Positions 1 through 9,163 of a stretch of 64,000 nucleotides of DNA are shown piece by piece; position 1 is the first letter of the stretch; each line of letters opens with the position of its first letter. Below the pieces are notes generated by a model. That model was not told the origin of the DNA and made no database searches. It saw only the letters and a program-made list of their open reading frames with translations. This DNA comes from Pseudomonas entomophila (lineage in GTDB: Bacteria; Pseudomonadota; Gammaproteobacteria; Pseudomonadales; Pseudomonadaceae). Location: NCBI RefSeq assembly GCF_029193575.1, contig NZ_JARGCS010000032.1, positions 38,498 through 102,497 on the forward strand. The letters are read 5' to 3'. Both the position numbers and the translations under genes were made by a program.

Positions 1-540
1 GCACAGGTGACGGCCAGCAAATCCTACGCCGACTTCCTGCTGAACGTCTGCATCAAGGACGGCAAGGCCACCGCGATCGAATTCAATTACGAAGAAACGC
101 TGGTGGACGAACAGGGCCAGACTACCGGCACGGTCACGCGCAAGATGCAGATCCCGCTGATGGCGGCGATCACCCACCCCAACATCTGCATCGAGGAAGG
201 CAAGGTGGAGTTCGAGCTGACCATCAGCCAGATGGCCGAAAGCACCACCGCCACCAATCTCGGCGGCGAAGCGGCAGGCTCCCTCGGTTGGGGGCCGTTC
301 AAGCTCAACGTCAAAGCCAGTGCCAGCCACAAGTCGGAACAAACCCGCAAGACCGACACCCGTGCACGCTACGCCTTCAACACCATGGTACGCCGCCAGG
401 AACCGCCAGAGGCCTTGCAGCGGGTCATGGACTTCTTGACCGATGCTGCCACCAAACCCGTTCGACTCGACGACAAGCCCGCACCCAAACTGCAGGACAA
501 ACCGCAAGACAAACCTAAGCGTGAAACACCGTCAAACTGA
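1..540 (+). CDS. DUF2589 family protein, 5' end cut by window edge
   Basis: The reading frame is open to the first base of the window. A GTG at 7 could serve as a start, but from memory members of this family carry more sequence before the SYADFLLNVC segment, so I treat the gene as running in from upstream. The readable 179 residues have the mixed beta/loop pattern of DUF2589, with a conserved segment AAGSLGWGPFKLNVKASASH and a SEQTRKTDTRARY stretch, then a Pro/Lys-rich tail. There is no signal peptide or membrane segment. A second DUF2589 gene follows 69 bp downstream on the same strand, so the two probably share a transcript. The family's function is unknown and nothing nearby assigns one. 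Confidence 0.7.
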   Translation, partial: AQVTASKSYADFLLNVCIKDGKATAIEFNYEETLVDEQGQTTGTVTRKMQIPLMAAITHPNICIEEGKVEFELTISQMAESTTATNLGGEAAGSLGWGPFKLNVKASASHKSEQTRKTDTRARYAFNTMVRRQEPPEALQRVMDFLTDAATKPVRLDDKPAPKLQDKPQDKPKRETPSN

Positions 541-564
541 GGTGCTGGATATCATCGACATGCT

Positions 565-583
565 CCCCCGCCCAAGGCGGGGG
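565..583 (+). terminator. Hairpin between the two DUF2589 genes
   Basis: CCCCCGCC and GGCGGGGG form an 8-bp perfect stem around a CAA loop, followed by ttccgctttctt rather than a clean T-run. It could be a partial terminator or attenuator that lowers expression of the second gene, or an mRNA stabiliser. Confidence 0.45.
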
Positions 584-609
584 TTCCGCTTTCTTGAGGA
601 GCCTACCCC

Positions 610-1185
610 GTGGACCCTGTTTCTCCCAGCCAAGCCCCTATGACCTCGAATGACCTGAGCGATATCACCCGAGGCCTGCAGGAAGCCGCCGCCGCCACCA
701 ATACCTTGATCGCGCAGCAATACATCAAGCTCTTCGACCAATTCTTCGACTACAACCCCCATGCACTCGGCACGCCGATGAAAGCCAAGATGGTGGAGGT
801 GGCCCTGGGTGAGCAACACACCTTGCAAGTACCCTTGATCGCCTTGGTCAACCCTCGAGGGTTGGCGCTGGAACGCATGCAGGTCGACCTGTCGGTGCGG
901 ATCAACGGCATCGACACCCGCGCGGCACTGGAGCAGGCCCGAACTGACGCACCAGGTGCGCGTTTCCAGGTGACCGTGGGAAGCAATGGTCGCCGGGGCG
1001 ACAATCGCGACCCTGACGAGGTACAGATCCGCATGCAATTCCAGGCCAGCGAGCCCCCCGAGGCGATCAATCGCCTGATCGAGGAATACACCAACCTCAT
1101 CCTCCCCCAGCGTACCGCCACAGCCCCCAACACCCCGCCGAACGGAGAACGCAACGAGTTCATCGACGCTGCGACGGTTCGTTGA
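610..1185 (+). CDS. DUF2589 family protein
   Basis: This is a 191-residue soluble protein. I chose the GTG at 610 because GAGGAG sits about 8 bases upstream; an ATG at 640 is an alternative. The N-terminal 50 residues are helical (SDITRGLQEAAAATNTLIAQQYIKLFDQFF). The middle is beta-rich (LQVPLIALVNPRGLALERMQVDLSV), which is the DUF2589 core, and the C-terminus carries another helix (PPEAINRLIEEYTNLILP). It differs clearly from its upstream neighbour, so the pair are paralogues rather than a recent duplication. The function is unknown. The stop codon lies in the loop of a strong hairpin shared with the converging tamB gene. Confidence 0.7.
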   Translation: MDPVSPSQAPMTSNDLSDITRGLQEAAAATNTLIAQQYIKLFDQFFDYNPHALGTPMKAKMVEVALGEQHTLQVPLIALVNPRGLALERMQVDLSVRINGIDTRAALEQARTDAPGARFQVTVGSNGRRGDNRDPDEVQIRMQFQASEPPEAINRLIEEYTNLILPQRTATAPNTPPNGERNEFIDAATVR

Positions 1186-1196
1186 ACCGTCGCAGC
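1168..1196. terminator. 13-bp hairpin at the DUF2589/tamB convergence
   Basis: GCTGCGACGGTTC and GAACCGTCGCAGC form a perfect 13-bp stem with a GTT loop that includes part of the DUF2589 stop codon. It lies between converging genes and works symmetrically, but lacks a T-run. It is probably a bidirectional transcript-end structure. Confidence 0.5.
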
Positions 1197-1200
1197 CACT

Positions 1201-4200
1201 TCAGAAATCACGTTTGTAGAAGATGTCCAACGAGCTGGCCAGCCCGCTAGCCGCCTCCAGGTAGACCTTCTTGCTCAGTTTGTAGCGCAAGGCGATGGTA
1301 TTGGCCGGCTCGAATACCCCAACACCGTACCGTAAGCTCAGGCGCTCGGTCAGGTTGCCGCTGGCGACCACGCTGGTGGTGTTGCCAGAGCCCTCGGTGT
1401 CCAGCTGGAAGTCATCGATACCCAGGCTCGACGCCAGGCTGCCGGTGATCCCCGCGCTACCGGCCAGGCCAAGGCCCAGCGCGGCCTCGGCGAGCATGTT
1501 GTTGTCTTCGCCCGAGGTGCCCAGCGGACGCCCCAACACCAGGTACGACAGCGCCTGCTCCTGGCTCATGGCAGGCTCGGAGAACACCTTGGTGGTCGGC
1601 TGCTCGGCACTGCCGCTCAGACGGATGCCAGCGATCACGTCGTCGACCTGGCGGATCGCCTCGATGTCCAGGTAGGGCTGGTCGATGGGGCCGGCGAACA
1701 GCAGGCGTGCGCGACGGATGGTGAGGCGCTGGCCATAAGCGCGGTAGCGGCCGTCGGCCAGGCTCAGTTCACCGCGGGTGTCGAGGTTGTCGCCAATGTG
1801 CACGTGACCGAGCAGGTTGGCGGTCAGGCCGAAGCCGCTGAATGACAGTTTGTCGCGCCCCACCTCGACGTCGATGTCCATGGCGATCGCCATGGGCGCC
1901 TTGCCCTCCTCGGTCTGGTGGCCGACGATCACCGTGTCGTCGGAGACCTTGACCGTCGACGGCGGCAACTCGCGCACGGTGATCTTGCCCTTGGGCACCT
2001 GAACCTTGCCGGTCACCGCCAACTGCTCGTTGACCAGTCGGATGTTCAGGTCCGGTGCCACCTCCAGTGCGGCATAGGGCTCGACACTGACCGGCAATTG
2101 CTGGCCTTGCAGACGCAGGTCCATGCCCAGCACCTGGCCCCAGGTCAAGTTGCCCGACAATTGCCCGCGCCCCGCGTCGCCACTGCGCCAGTCGCCGTTG
2201 AGTTGCACCTGCTCGCCGGCGATTAACGCCCGCAACGACAGCTCTTCAAGGCTCACCGGCAACTCCGCGCCGCTCACGTGGCCGCCGCTGAGCACCAGGT
2301 CGCCATTGACCTGCGGTGCCAGCAGAGTGCCGGACAAGCGCCCACTGCCATTGAGCTGACCGGCCAGGCGCTCGACCATCGGCACGAAAGGCCGAGCGAC
2401 CGACACGTCCAGCCCGCTCAGGCGGAAGTCGCCGGACAACGGCTTGTCGCGGCCCAGCGGGTCGATGCGTGCAGAGAGGTTCAATTCACCCAGGCGCTCG
2501 CCACGGAAGGTCAGACGGGTATCGACCTGGCGTGGCGCCAGGGTGCTGTCCAGGCGCAAGGCCTGGTAGGGAAAGTCGACCCAGCGCTCGTTGTCGCGCA
2601 CCCGAAGTGTGCCGCCACTGGCGTCGACACTGATGCTGCCCTTGGGCCCACTGGCGGGAATGTCCAGGTTGATGTCGGCATTGAGCAGGCCCTGCCAGGC
2701 GAAGTCCTTCGGCAGCCATTGCGCGAGGCTGTCCAGCGGGAATTGTTTGAGGTGATAGCGCAGGCGCGGGTCTGGGGCCAAGCGCTGGTCGTCGCCGCAC
2801 AGGCTGGCCTGCCCGGAACGCCAGCAGTGGGCGCCGAAGTCCAGCTGGCCGTTGGCCAGGCGCTGCAGACGCGCCGGAGCCTGCAACTGCCAGTCCTGGC
2901 CCCCGGCCTGGACCCGCCCGCTGGCCAGGCGGCCACGCCAATCACCCTTGGCCAGGGTACCGTCCATCGCCAGGTCCAACTTGAGCTGCGGGCCGTCGAG
3001 GGCGAGGCTCAGCGCCTGCTGACGGATATCGCCCTTGCCGCTGGCGTCCAGCGTGCCCAGTGCGGTTTCGCCCAGGCGGATGTTACCGACCTTGAGGGTA
3101 ACCAACCCCCGTTGTGCGCTGTCCAGGCGAGCATCGAGGTCCAGGCGCTGAACACGGTTGTCGGCCTGGGCCAACTGTTGGCCTTGCAGGGTCAGCGTGC
3201 CTTGCGGTGCGCCAAGGGTGCCGGCCAGGTCGAGACGGCCCTTCACCTGGCCCTGCAGGCGCGGCCAGAGCTGGCCCAGGCGCGGCAGGTCGAGGTCGAT
3301 GCGCCCGGCCAGGCGCTGTTGCAGGCTGGCGCTGCCGTTGATGCGGTTGTCGCCCAGTTGCACCGCCAGGCTACCGAGGGTCCAGGCTTCGCCCGCACCG
3401 CTGGCCTCGGCCTTGAGCAGGGCCGGCTGGCCGCGCAGGCGGCCCTTGAGGTCGAGCAACGCCTGCAATTTCAGGTGGCCGTCTTTCATCTCGCCCTGGC
3501 TGCGCAGCGGCCCGGCGAGGGTGCCGGGCAGCTCCGCCAGCCAGTAGGCAGGGTCCAGCGCCGACAGTTGCAGGTCGACGTCCCAGGCCAGGGTGTCGGC
3601 GAAGCGCACGGCGACGCTGCCAGCGGCCTTGCCCTGCCCCGCGCTCAGGGCAAGCTGTGGAAGGCGCACCTGGGCCAGGTCGCCGTCGAACGGGCTGGTG
3701 AGGTTGAAGGCGCCCGCAGGCCCGTCCAGGTCGCCGTTGAAGCTGCCTTGGTAGGCGCCGTCGCGGTACTGCACTTGGGCGGTGAGGCGTTTGAGAGTGA
3801 CTTGCGGGGCCTGCTCCAGCGGATACAGGCGCAGCCAGGGAAAGTCCAGCCATTCGACCTGCGCCTCGGCGCTCAGACCTTGCTGCCAGTCGGCACTGGC
3901 CTGCAATTTGACTCGCTGGGTGTCGCTGGCACTGAGGTCCAGGGCATCGAGCCGCGCGCCCTTGGCATCGACCTTCCCGTCAAGGGCCAGGGCGATCGGC
4001 CCCTGCTCGGCCGGCAAGCTGGCCGCGCCCTTGAGTTGGTAACCCTTGAGCAGGTCGCCCTGGGCGGTAAGCTCGAGTTGCTGCAGTTGCAAGGTGTCGG
4101 GCAACGCCGCGGAGGCTTGGAAGGCGTCGGCGCGGACTTGGAGCGTGGCTGGCAGATGCTCGGCCAGCGCCTGCAACTCGCCGTTGATGCGCGCGTCGAG

Positions 4201-4875
4201 GTAGCCGCTGCTGGTGGCGTCGAGGGCCAGGGTCTTTTGCAGGTCGCCCTTGGCGGTCAGCACCAGTTGCCAGGGTTTGCCGTCAACCGCTGGCAGTTGC
4301 AGACTGGCATCGGCCGTCAACGGCCAAGCGCCCTGGGGCATCAGCGTGCCTTGCAGGGTCAGTTGCAAGTCATCACGCCGCAGGTGCAGGGCGTCGATGC
4401 GCAGGCCCTGGGCGGTCCAGTGCGCCGCCAGTTGCAGGTCACCGAGCAGATCGCTGTCGTCCAGGCGCAACTGGCCGACCTTCACCTCGCCCAGCTCGAT
4501 GGCCAGCGGCAGGTTCAACGTCGGCAGTTGCAGGGGGCCGTCGCCCGGCTCGGCCTGCGAAGGGGCGAAAGCCATGTCGATGCGTTCGGCGTGCAGGCGG
4601 CCGATGCACAGGGTGGCGCGCAGCAGGCAGGCAGGCGTCCAGTCGAGCAGCGGCGCCTGGACCTCGACGCGGTTGCCCTCCTGCGCCCACGACAGTCGGC
4701 TGGCCTGCCACTGCCCGCCAAGGCGGCCCTGGAAGTCTTCGACCTCGAGCCCGGGCACCCACCCCAGGGCCCAGCGGCTGCCCGCTTGGGTGCCAAGCAC
4801 CAGGCCCAGGGCGAGGGTCACCAGCAGCACCAATGCCAGCAGCGTCCACAACAGCGATTTGAGCACACGCATCAC
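1201..4875 (-). CDS. tamB: TamB, translocation and assembly module subunit
   Basis: This is a 1,224-residue inner-membrane-anchored AsmA/TamB-type protein that works with the outer-membrane subunit TamA. The N-terminus has one membrane anchor (LLWTLLALVLLVTLALGLVLG). A very long repetitive beta-strand region follows, with recurring L-x-L-x-G patterns, typical of lipid-bridge proteins. The C-terminal TamB/DUF490 domain ends in SGLASSLDIFYKRDF, with an aromatic last residue. The GTG at 4875 overlaps the tamA stop by 4 bp; an ATG at 4872 is equally possible (TGATG overlap). The length and the tamA-tamB coupling are as expected for the family. The family moves phospholipid and/or assists autotransporter assembly between the membranes. 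Confidence 0.95.
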   Translation of the reverse strand: MMRVLKSLLWTLLALVLLVTLALGLVLGTQAGSRWALGWVPGLEVEDFQGRLGGQWQASRLSWAQEGNRVEVQAPLLDWTPACLLRATLCIGRLHAERIDMAFAPSQAEPGDGPLQLPTLNLPLAIELGEVKVGQLRLDDSDLLGDLQLAAHWTAQGLRIDALHLRRDDLQLTLQGTLMPQGAWPLTADASLQLPAVDGKPWQLVLTAKGDLQKTLALDATSSGYLDARINGELQALAEHLPATLQVRADAFQASAALPDTLQLQQLELTAQGDLLKGYQLKGAASLPAEQGPIALALDGKVDAKGARLDALDLSASDTQRVKLQASADWQQGLSAEAQVEWLDFPWLRLYPLEQAPQVTLKRLTAQVQYRDGAYQGSFNGDLDGPAGAFNLTSPFDGDLAQVRLPQLALSAGQGKAAGSVAVRFADTLAWDVDLQLSALDPAYWLAELPGTLAGPLRSQGEMKDGHLKLQALLDLKGRLRGQPALLKAEASGAGEAWTLGSLAVQLGDNRINGSASLQQRLAGRIDLDLPRLGQLWPRLQGQVKGRLDLAGTLGAPQGTLTLQGQQLAQADNRVQRLDLDARLDSAQRGLVTLKVGNIRLGETALGTLDASGKGDIRQQALSLALDGPQLKLDLAMDGTLAKGDWRGRLASGRVQAGGQDWQLQAPARLQRLANGQLDFGAHCWRSGQASLCGDDQRLAPDPRLRYHLKQFPLDSLAQWLPKDFAWQGLLNADINLDIPASGPKGSISVDASGGTLRVRDNERWVDFPYQALRLDSTLAPRQVDTRLTFRGERLGELNLSARIDPLGRDKPLSGDFRLSGLDVSVARPFVPMVERLAGQLNGSGRLSGTLLAPQVNGDLVLSGGHVSGAELPVSLEELSLRALIAGEQVQLNGDWRSGDAGRGQLSGNLTWGQVLGMDLRLQGQQLPVSVEPYAALEVAPDLNIRLVNEQLAVTGKVQVPKGKITVRELPPSTVKVSDDTVIVGHQTEEGKAPMAIAMDIDVEVGRDKLSFSGFGLTANLLGHVHIGDNLDTRGELSLADGRYRAYGQRLTIRRARLLFAGPIDQPYLDIEAIRQVDDVIAGIRLSGSAEQPTTKVFSEPAMSQEQALSYLVLGRPLGTSGEDNNMLAEAALGLGLAGSAGITGSLASSLGIDDFQLDTEGSGNTTSVVASGNLTERLSLRYGVGVFEPANTIALRYKLSKKVYLEAASGLASSLDIFYKRDF

Positions 4876-6614
4876 AGTTCCGGCCCCATGGAGAAGTGCA
4901 GTCGCAAGCCGCCGTCGTCATCCAGCGCCCGCGCCAGGTCCAGGCGCAGCGGGCCGACCGGAGAAACCCAGCGCACGCCGATGCCGACACCGGTCTTGAG
5001 GCTGGGCAGTTCCAGCGAATTGAACGAGTTGCCCTGGTCGATGAAGGTCGCCACGCGCCATTTCTCCGTGAGCGAATATTGGTACTCGGCGCTGCCCGCC
5101 ACCAGGTAGCGGCCACCGATGCGGTCGCCGTCGCTGTTCTTCGGCGACAGGGTCTGGTAGTCGTAGCCGCGCACGCTCTGGTCGCCACCGGCGAAGAAGC
5201 GCAGTGACGGCGGGATGTTGTTCTTGTAGCCATTGGTGGCACTGCCGCCGAATTGCAGGCGACCGAGGAAGCGGTGGTTCTGGCCGAGAGTGGTCAGCCC
5301 CTTGAGCAGCACGTTGCCGTGCACCAGGTTGGTGTCGGAAACCAGCCCTTGCTTGGCCACCTGCAGGTCGAACTGCAAGCGGTAGCCGTTGTGCGGGTCG
5401 ATGCGGTTGTCGCTGCGCAGGTAGGCGAAGCTGATGCCAGGCATCAGCAGGTTGCTCAGGCCAGAGTCGTCGCCCAGACGGTATTCCTCGCGCTGGTACT
5501 TCAGCGAAATCACCCGTTGCCAGCCACTGGGCAGCTTGCTGTGCCACTCAGGCCCGACCGTGAGCAGCTTGCTCAAGGTATCGGTGCCCGCAATCTCCTC
5601 GTTCTGGTAACCGCCGGCAAAGCGCAGCTTGTCGGTCAAGGGCGGATCGAGCGGGATGTCGTAGAACAGCCCGACGTTCTGTCGGGGTGCGGAGAGTTCG
5701 GTTTCCCAGCCATAGCTGTGGCCTTGCGGGTTCACCCAGTGGCGCGTCCAGTTGGCCTTGCCGCGTGGGCCGACGTCGGTCGAGAAGCCCAGGCCCAGGC
5801 CCAGGGTGCGTGGTTTGCGGATGTCGAGGCGGACATCCACCGGCACTACTTCAGCAACCGCCGCGGTAGGCGCAGCATCCACGCGCACACCTTCGAAGTA
5901 GCCGCTCGATTGCAGGTCGTTGTTCAGCTCGGCGATCAGTTCCGAGTCGTAGGGCGTGCCGGGCTTGAAACCGACCATGCGTTGCAGCAGGTCGTCGTCC
6001 AGGGGCGTGTCGCCGCCGAAGGTGACCTTGCCCAGCCGGTAGCGCGGGCCGCTTTGATAGACCAGTTCGATGTCCGCCACCCCGGCCTGGGGGTCGACCG
6101 CCAGGCGCTGGCGGGTGAAGCGACCGTTGAAGAAGCCATAGCGCGAGGCCTGGTTCTGGATCAGCCGCTTGGCGTCCTCGTAGACCCCGTGGTTGAGTTG
6201 CTCGCCGGCGCGCAACGCACGGCTGTCGGGGATTCGAAAGGCCTTCATCTCGCTGGCCGGGCCCTCGATGCGCACGGTCACGTTGCGCAGCCGCACCGGC
6301 TCGCCGGGGTCGACACGCAAGAGCAACTGCGCGGGCCGCTCGGCCTTGCCTGGCGCCTTGACCTCGCTGTCGATCTGCGCCTGGTAATAGCCCAGAGCCT
6401 GGGCAGCCTTGCGCGCCTGCTCCTCGGCACCACGGCTGAAACGCAACAAGGCCTCCTCGTCGCGGTCGCCGAGGCTGCCGATGTAGCCTTCGATATTGGC
6501 CTGCAATGCCTTGTTGGCCGGTTTCACCCGCACCAACAGCTCACTCTGGCCCCATGCTGCACAACTGGCGGCCCAGAAGACCAGGCCCCAGGTAAGTCTT
6601 CCTGAATACGTCAT
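4872..6614 (-). CDS. tamA: TamA, Omp85-family outer membrane protein
   Basis: A 580-residue Omp85/BamA-like protein. An N-terminal signal peptide (LTWGLVFWAASCAAWG) is followed by POTRA domains over roughly residues 25-260. A C-terminal 16-strand beta-barrel follows, with the Omp85 segment GGDQSVRGYDY in strand-12/loop-6 position and a C-terminal barrel strand with LRLHFSMGPEL. I chose the ATG at 6614 because AGGA lies 8 bases upstream; the ATG at 6623 adds three residues. The frame is open further upstream but that extension is Arg/Ser-rich and has no signal peptide. Its stop overlaps the tamB start, and a GNAT gene 52 bp upstream may be in the same operon. Confidence 0.95.
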   Translation of the reverse strand: MTYSGRLTWGLVFWAASCAAWGQSELLVRVKPANKALQANIEGYIGSLGDRDEEALLRFSRGAEEQARKAAQALGYYQAQIDSEVKAPGKAERPAQLLLRVDPGEPVRLRNVTVRIEGPASEMKAFRIPDSRALRAGEQLNHGVYEDAKRLIQNQASRYGFFNGRFTRQRLAVDPQAGVADIELVYQSGPRYRLGKVTFGGDTPLDDDLLQRMVGFKPGTPYDSELIAELNNDLQSSGYFEGVRVDAAPTAAVAEVVPVDVRLDIRKPRTLGLGLGFSTDVGPRGKANWTRHWVNPQGHSYGWETELSAPRQNVGLFYDIPLDPPLTDKLRFAGGYQNEEIAGTDTLSKLLTVGPEWHSKLPSGWQRVISLKYQREEYRLGDDSGLSNLLMPGISFAYLRSDNRIDPHNGYRLQFDLQVAKQGLVSDTNLVHGNVLLKGLTTLGQNHRFLGRLQFGGSATNGYKNNIPPSLRFFAGGDQSVRGYDYQTLSPKNSDGDRIGGRYLVAGSAEYQYSLTEKWRVATFIDQGNSFNSLELPSLKTGVGIGVRWVSPVGPLRLDLARALDDDGGLRLHFSMGPEL

Positions 6615-6666
6615 GCGCGGCATCCTACCAGAGCCGACGCACGGAAGCCGAGGCCGGAGGGCAGGA

Positions 6667-7317
6667 TCAGACTTGGACGACGCCCGACGACACCGGGTTG
6701 GGATGGAAAAACACTTTCTCCAGGATCGGCCCCACCGCGATCTCGCCGATTTCCTGATACCCCTGGCGCTGGTAGAACGCCAGGTAATGGGAGTTACCGG
6801 TGTCCAGCACCACCCCTTGGGTATTGGGGTCTTCCGCGCACCATTCGTGCACAGCCTGTAGCAGTTGCTCACCGTATCGCTGACCCTGGAACTGCGGGTG
6901 CACACCCAGCAATGGCAGCACGTGCACCTGCTCGCTGGGCAGGCAAGCGGCCAGGGCAGCCTGGTAGTCGAGGTAACGACGGGTGCAGCGCAGACCGGTG
7001 CCGAGGATCATCCGCAGGCGCCAGGCCCAACTGTCGGCCACGCCCAGGCGGCGCTGCGGCGGCACGATCAGCGCCAGCCCCACCAGGCGGTCGTCGACCA
7101 ACAGGCCCAGCGCCGGCAACTGCAAGGCGAAATGCTGGCGTACCCATTCGCGCACCAGCACCCGCAGACGCCGCTCGTAGCCGGGACGCTGGCCCTCGAA
7201 CAGGTAGGCGAAGGTGGGTTCGTGGCGGTAGGCGTGATAGAGCAGCGAACGCGCCTCGCGGCCGTAGCCATCGTCGAGCAGCACGACCCGGGCTTGTGCG
7301 GCAGTGGTTTCGGGCAT
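6667..7317 (-). CDS. GNAT family N-acetyltransferase
   Basis: The 216-residue protein has the acetyl-CoA binding motif A of GNAT enzymes near residues 140-160 ([17 protein letters not shown], matching V-x-P-x-x-Q-x-x-G-x-G/A) and the C-terminal [12 protein letters not shown] strand-helix. I chose ATG 7317 (MPETTAA) because GGAGG is 9 bases upstream; an upstream in-frame start at 7344 has no such site. It lies just before tamA on the same strand, divergent from xthA. The substrate cannot be deduced. Co-transcription with tamAB is possible from spacing but the functions need not be linked. Confidence 0.85.
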   Translation of the reverse strand: MPETTAAQARVVLLDDGYGREARSLLYHAYRHEPTFAYLFEGQRPGYERRLRVLVREWVRQHFALQLPALGLLVDDRLVGLALIVPPQRRLGVADSWAWRLRMILGTGLRCTRRYLDYQAALAACLPSEQVHVLPLLGVHPQFQGQRYGEQLLQAVHEWCAEDPNTQGVVLDTGNSHYLAFYQRQGYQEIGEIAVGPILEKVFFHPNPVSSGVVQV

Positions 7318-7483
7318 TGCGACAGACCTCCTTGGAGTGGGCATACAGTGCCTTGGAGGTGTGCCGCAGGGTTATCGTTCACCTCCCCTTGAGCACGTTA
7401 GCAGTGCACATCGGCGCCCGCCACGCTGGCCGCCATCGCCGATGTCGGCTAGCATCCGAAGCTTTTACCAGGGTTGTCTTTCC

Positions 7484-8296
7484 ATGAAGATCGTCTCGTT
7501 CAACATCAATGGCCTGCGCGCCCGCCCGCACCAGCTGGCGGCGTTGATCGACAAGCACCAACCGGACGTGATCGGCCTGCAGGAAACCAAGGTCAGCGAC
7601 GATCAGTTCCCGTTGGCCGAGGTGCAGGCACTGGGTTATCACGTGCACTTCCACGGCCAGAAGGGTCATTACGGTGTCGCCCTGCTCTCGCGCCAGGCCC
7701 CCTTGTCGCTGGTCAAAGGTTTCGCCACTGACGAGGAAGACGCCCAGCGCCGCTTCATCTGGGGCGCCTTCGCCGACGCCAATGGCACGCCGGTGACGGT
7801 CATGAACGGCTACTTCCCCCAAGGCGAAAGCCGCGACCACCCCACCAAGTTCCCGGCCAAGCAACGCTTCTACAGCGACCTGCAGGCGCTGCTCGAAGGG
7901 CAGTTCAGCAACGACCAGCCGCTGGTGGTGATGGGCGACCTGAACATCTCGCCGCAGGACTGCGACATCGGCATTGGCGCGGACAACGCCAAGCGCTGGC
8001 TGAAGACCGGCAAGTGCAGCTTCCTGCCTGAAGAGCGCGAGTGGATGGAGCGCCTGAAGGGCTGGGGCCTGGTGGACAGTTTCCGGCACTTGCACCCGGA
8101 GGTGGCCGACCGCTTCAGCTGGTTCGACTACCGCAGCCGTGGGTTCGAGGATGAGCCCAAGCGGGGGCTGCGCATCGACCTGATCATGGCCTCACAGGGG
8201 TTGCTGCCGCGGGTCAAGGCGGCGGGGGTGGATTATGAATTGCGGGGGATGGAGAAGCCTTCGGACCATGCGCCGATCTGGCTGGAGCTGAACTAA
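7484..8296 (+). CDS. xthA: Exodeoxyribonuclease III
   Basis: A 270-residue AP endonuclease/3'-5' exonuclease for base-excision repair, of normal family length. Motifs of the EEP (exonuclease-endonuclease-phosphatase) fold are all visible: [10 protein letters not shown] near the N-terminus, GLQETKV with the metal-binding Glu, [22 protein letters not shown] with the catalytic Asp and Asn, and [10 protein letters not shown] at the C-terminus with the Asp-His pair. I chose ATG 7484 because it places the conserved MKIVSFN at the N-terminus; the frame is open upstream but codes nothing recognisable. It is monocistronic, followed by a REP pair. Confidence 0.96.
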   Translation: MKIVSFNINGLRARPHQLAALIDKHQPDVIGLQETKVSDDQFPLAEVQALGYHVHFHGQKGHYGVALLSRQAPLSLVKGFATDEEDAQRRFIWGAFADANGTPVTVMNGYFPQGESRDHPTKFPAKQRFYSDLQALLEGQFSNDQPLVVMGDLNISPQDCDIGIGADNAKRWLKTGKCSFLPEEREWMERLKGWGLVDSFRHLHPEVADRFSWFDYRSRGFEDEPKRGLRIDLIMASQGLLPRVKAAGVDYELRGMEKPSDHAPIWLELN

Positions 8297-8306
8297 GGGT
8301 GTCAGC

Positions 8307-8395
8307 GCCGGCCCTATCGCGGGGCGAGCCCGCTCCCACGGGCAGCGCGCCGTTTCCAGTGCCTGTGGCAGCAGGCTTGCCCCGCGATAGGGCCA
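8307..8395. repeat. REP pair, inverted
   Basis: Two copies of the Pseudomonas REP core face each other (ccctatcgcggggcgagcc at 8311 and the inverse ending gatagggcc). They can fold into a long hairpin after xthA and before the converging anti-sigma gene. The position suggests a transcript-end or mRNA-stability role. Confidence 0.85.
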
Positions 8396-8413
8396 TCGGC
8401 GCCGACCTAACCC

Positions 8414-9163
8414 TTACAGGCTAACTCCCAACGCCCGCCGCACCTGCTCGCCACGCGCATCGTCCGCCGCACTGACCACGGCAAACGCATAGTCGCCATG
8501 GGACCAGTAGCGCGCTTCCAGCAACCCATCGGTACGCTGCCCATTGGGCATCTCGTAGCGTTCCCCGGGCGAGCGCATGAACAGGCTGATGCGCTGGCCA
8601 TCGCCATCCTGGAACACCAGCAACGCCGCCGGGCCGTTCTCGTTGGCCAACAGCCGCGCGCCCACAGGCTTCAAGCCGTAACCGGTCAGGTCCGGCAACT
8701 GCCCGACGCGATTGAAGTGGCGCCCCAGCCAGGCCTGCAACTGCGCCGGGTCGTTGGCCTGAATGTCCAGCGCCGTCGCGTCGGCGAACAGTTTGTGCGC
8801 CTGCACCGCATCCGCCATCGGCAGGTCGCCCGCCACCAGGCTGGTGCCGCGCATCTGCCAGCCGCCCACGCCACCCAGCCCCAGCGCCAGCACCATCACC
8901 GCCGCCGTGGCCCAGCGCTGCTGGCGGCGCTGGCGCAGCCGGCGGCGCAACGGGGCCAGTTCCAGGTCAGGGTTGTGCGGCAGCTCGCCAAACCCGGCCA
9001 GGGCCGCACGCAGGCGCCGGGCATCGTTGCGCCAGGCCTCGATACGCGCCGCCTGCTCCGGGTTGGCCGTCAGCCAGGCCTCGACTTCGGCGCGCCGCGC
9101 CGGCGCCAGGCGGTCGTCGACATAAGCGTGCAGCTCTTGCTCGGTGGGGATCAGGCGTGTCAT
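8414..9163 (-). CDS. Membrane-anchored anti-sigma factor
   Basis: A 249-residue protein. The N-terminal cytoplasmic domain begins EQELHAYVDDRL, as in anti-sigma factors of the RsiW type. Residues about 86-105 form one transmembrane helix (TAAVMVLALGLGGVGGW), and about 140 periplasmic residues follow. The protein has no cysteine at all, so it lacks the His-x3-Cys-x2-Cys of zinc-binding anti-sigma domains and cannot sense by thiol chemistry. Its ATG overlaps the sigma-factor stop by 4 bp, so the two are translated together. By family it sequesters the ECF sigma until a periplasmic signal releases it; from the divergent genes the signal is probably oxidative. Confidence 0.85.
   Translation of the reverse strand: MTRLIPTEQELHAYVDDRLAPARRAEVEAWLTANPEQAARIEAWRNDARRLRAALAGFGELPHNPDLELAPLRRRLRQRRQQRWATAAVMVLALGLGGVGGWQMRGTSLVAGDLPMADAVQAHKLFADATALDIQANDPAQLQAWLGRHFNRVGQLPDLTGYGLKPVGARLLANENGPAALLVFQDGDGQRISLFMRSPGERYEMPNGQRTDGLLEARYWSHGDYAFAVVSAADDARGEQVRRALGVSL

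Noticed and set aside
2278..5109. Long open frame on the plus strand opposite tamB and tamA
   Set aside because: It is the antisense of strongly supported tamAB, rich in Gln/Val/Ala from GC-rich codon shadowing, with no domain.
7355..7386. GGAGGTG...CACCTCC inverted repeat in the divergent gap of the GNAT and xthA genes
   Set aside because: Only 7-bp arms, one of which is near the GNAT ribosome-binding region; chance is likely.
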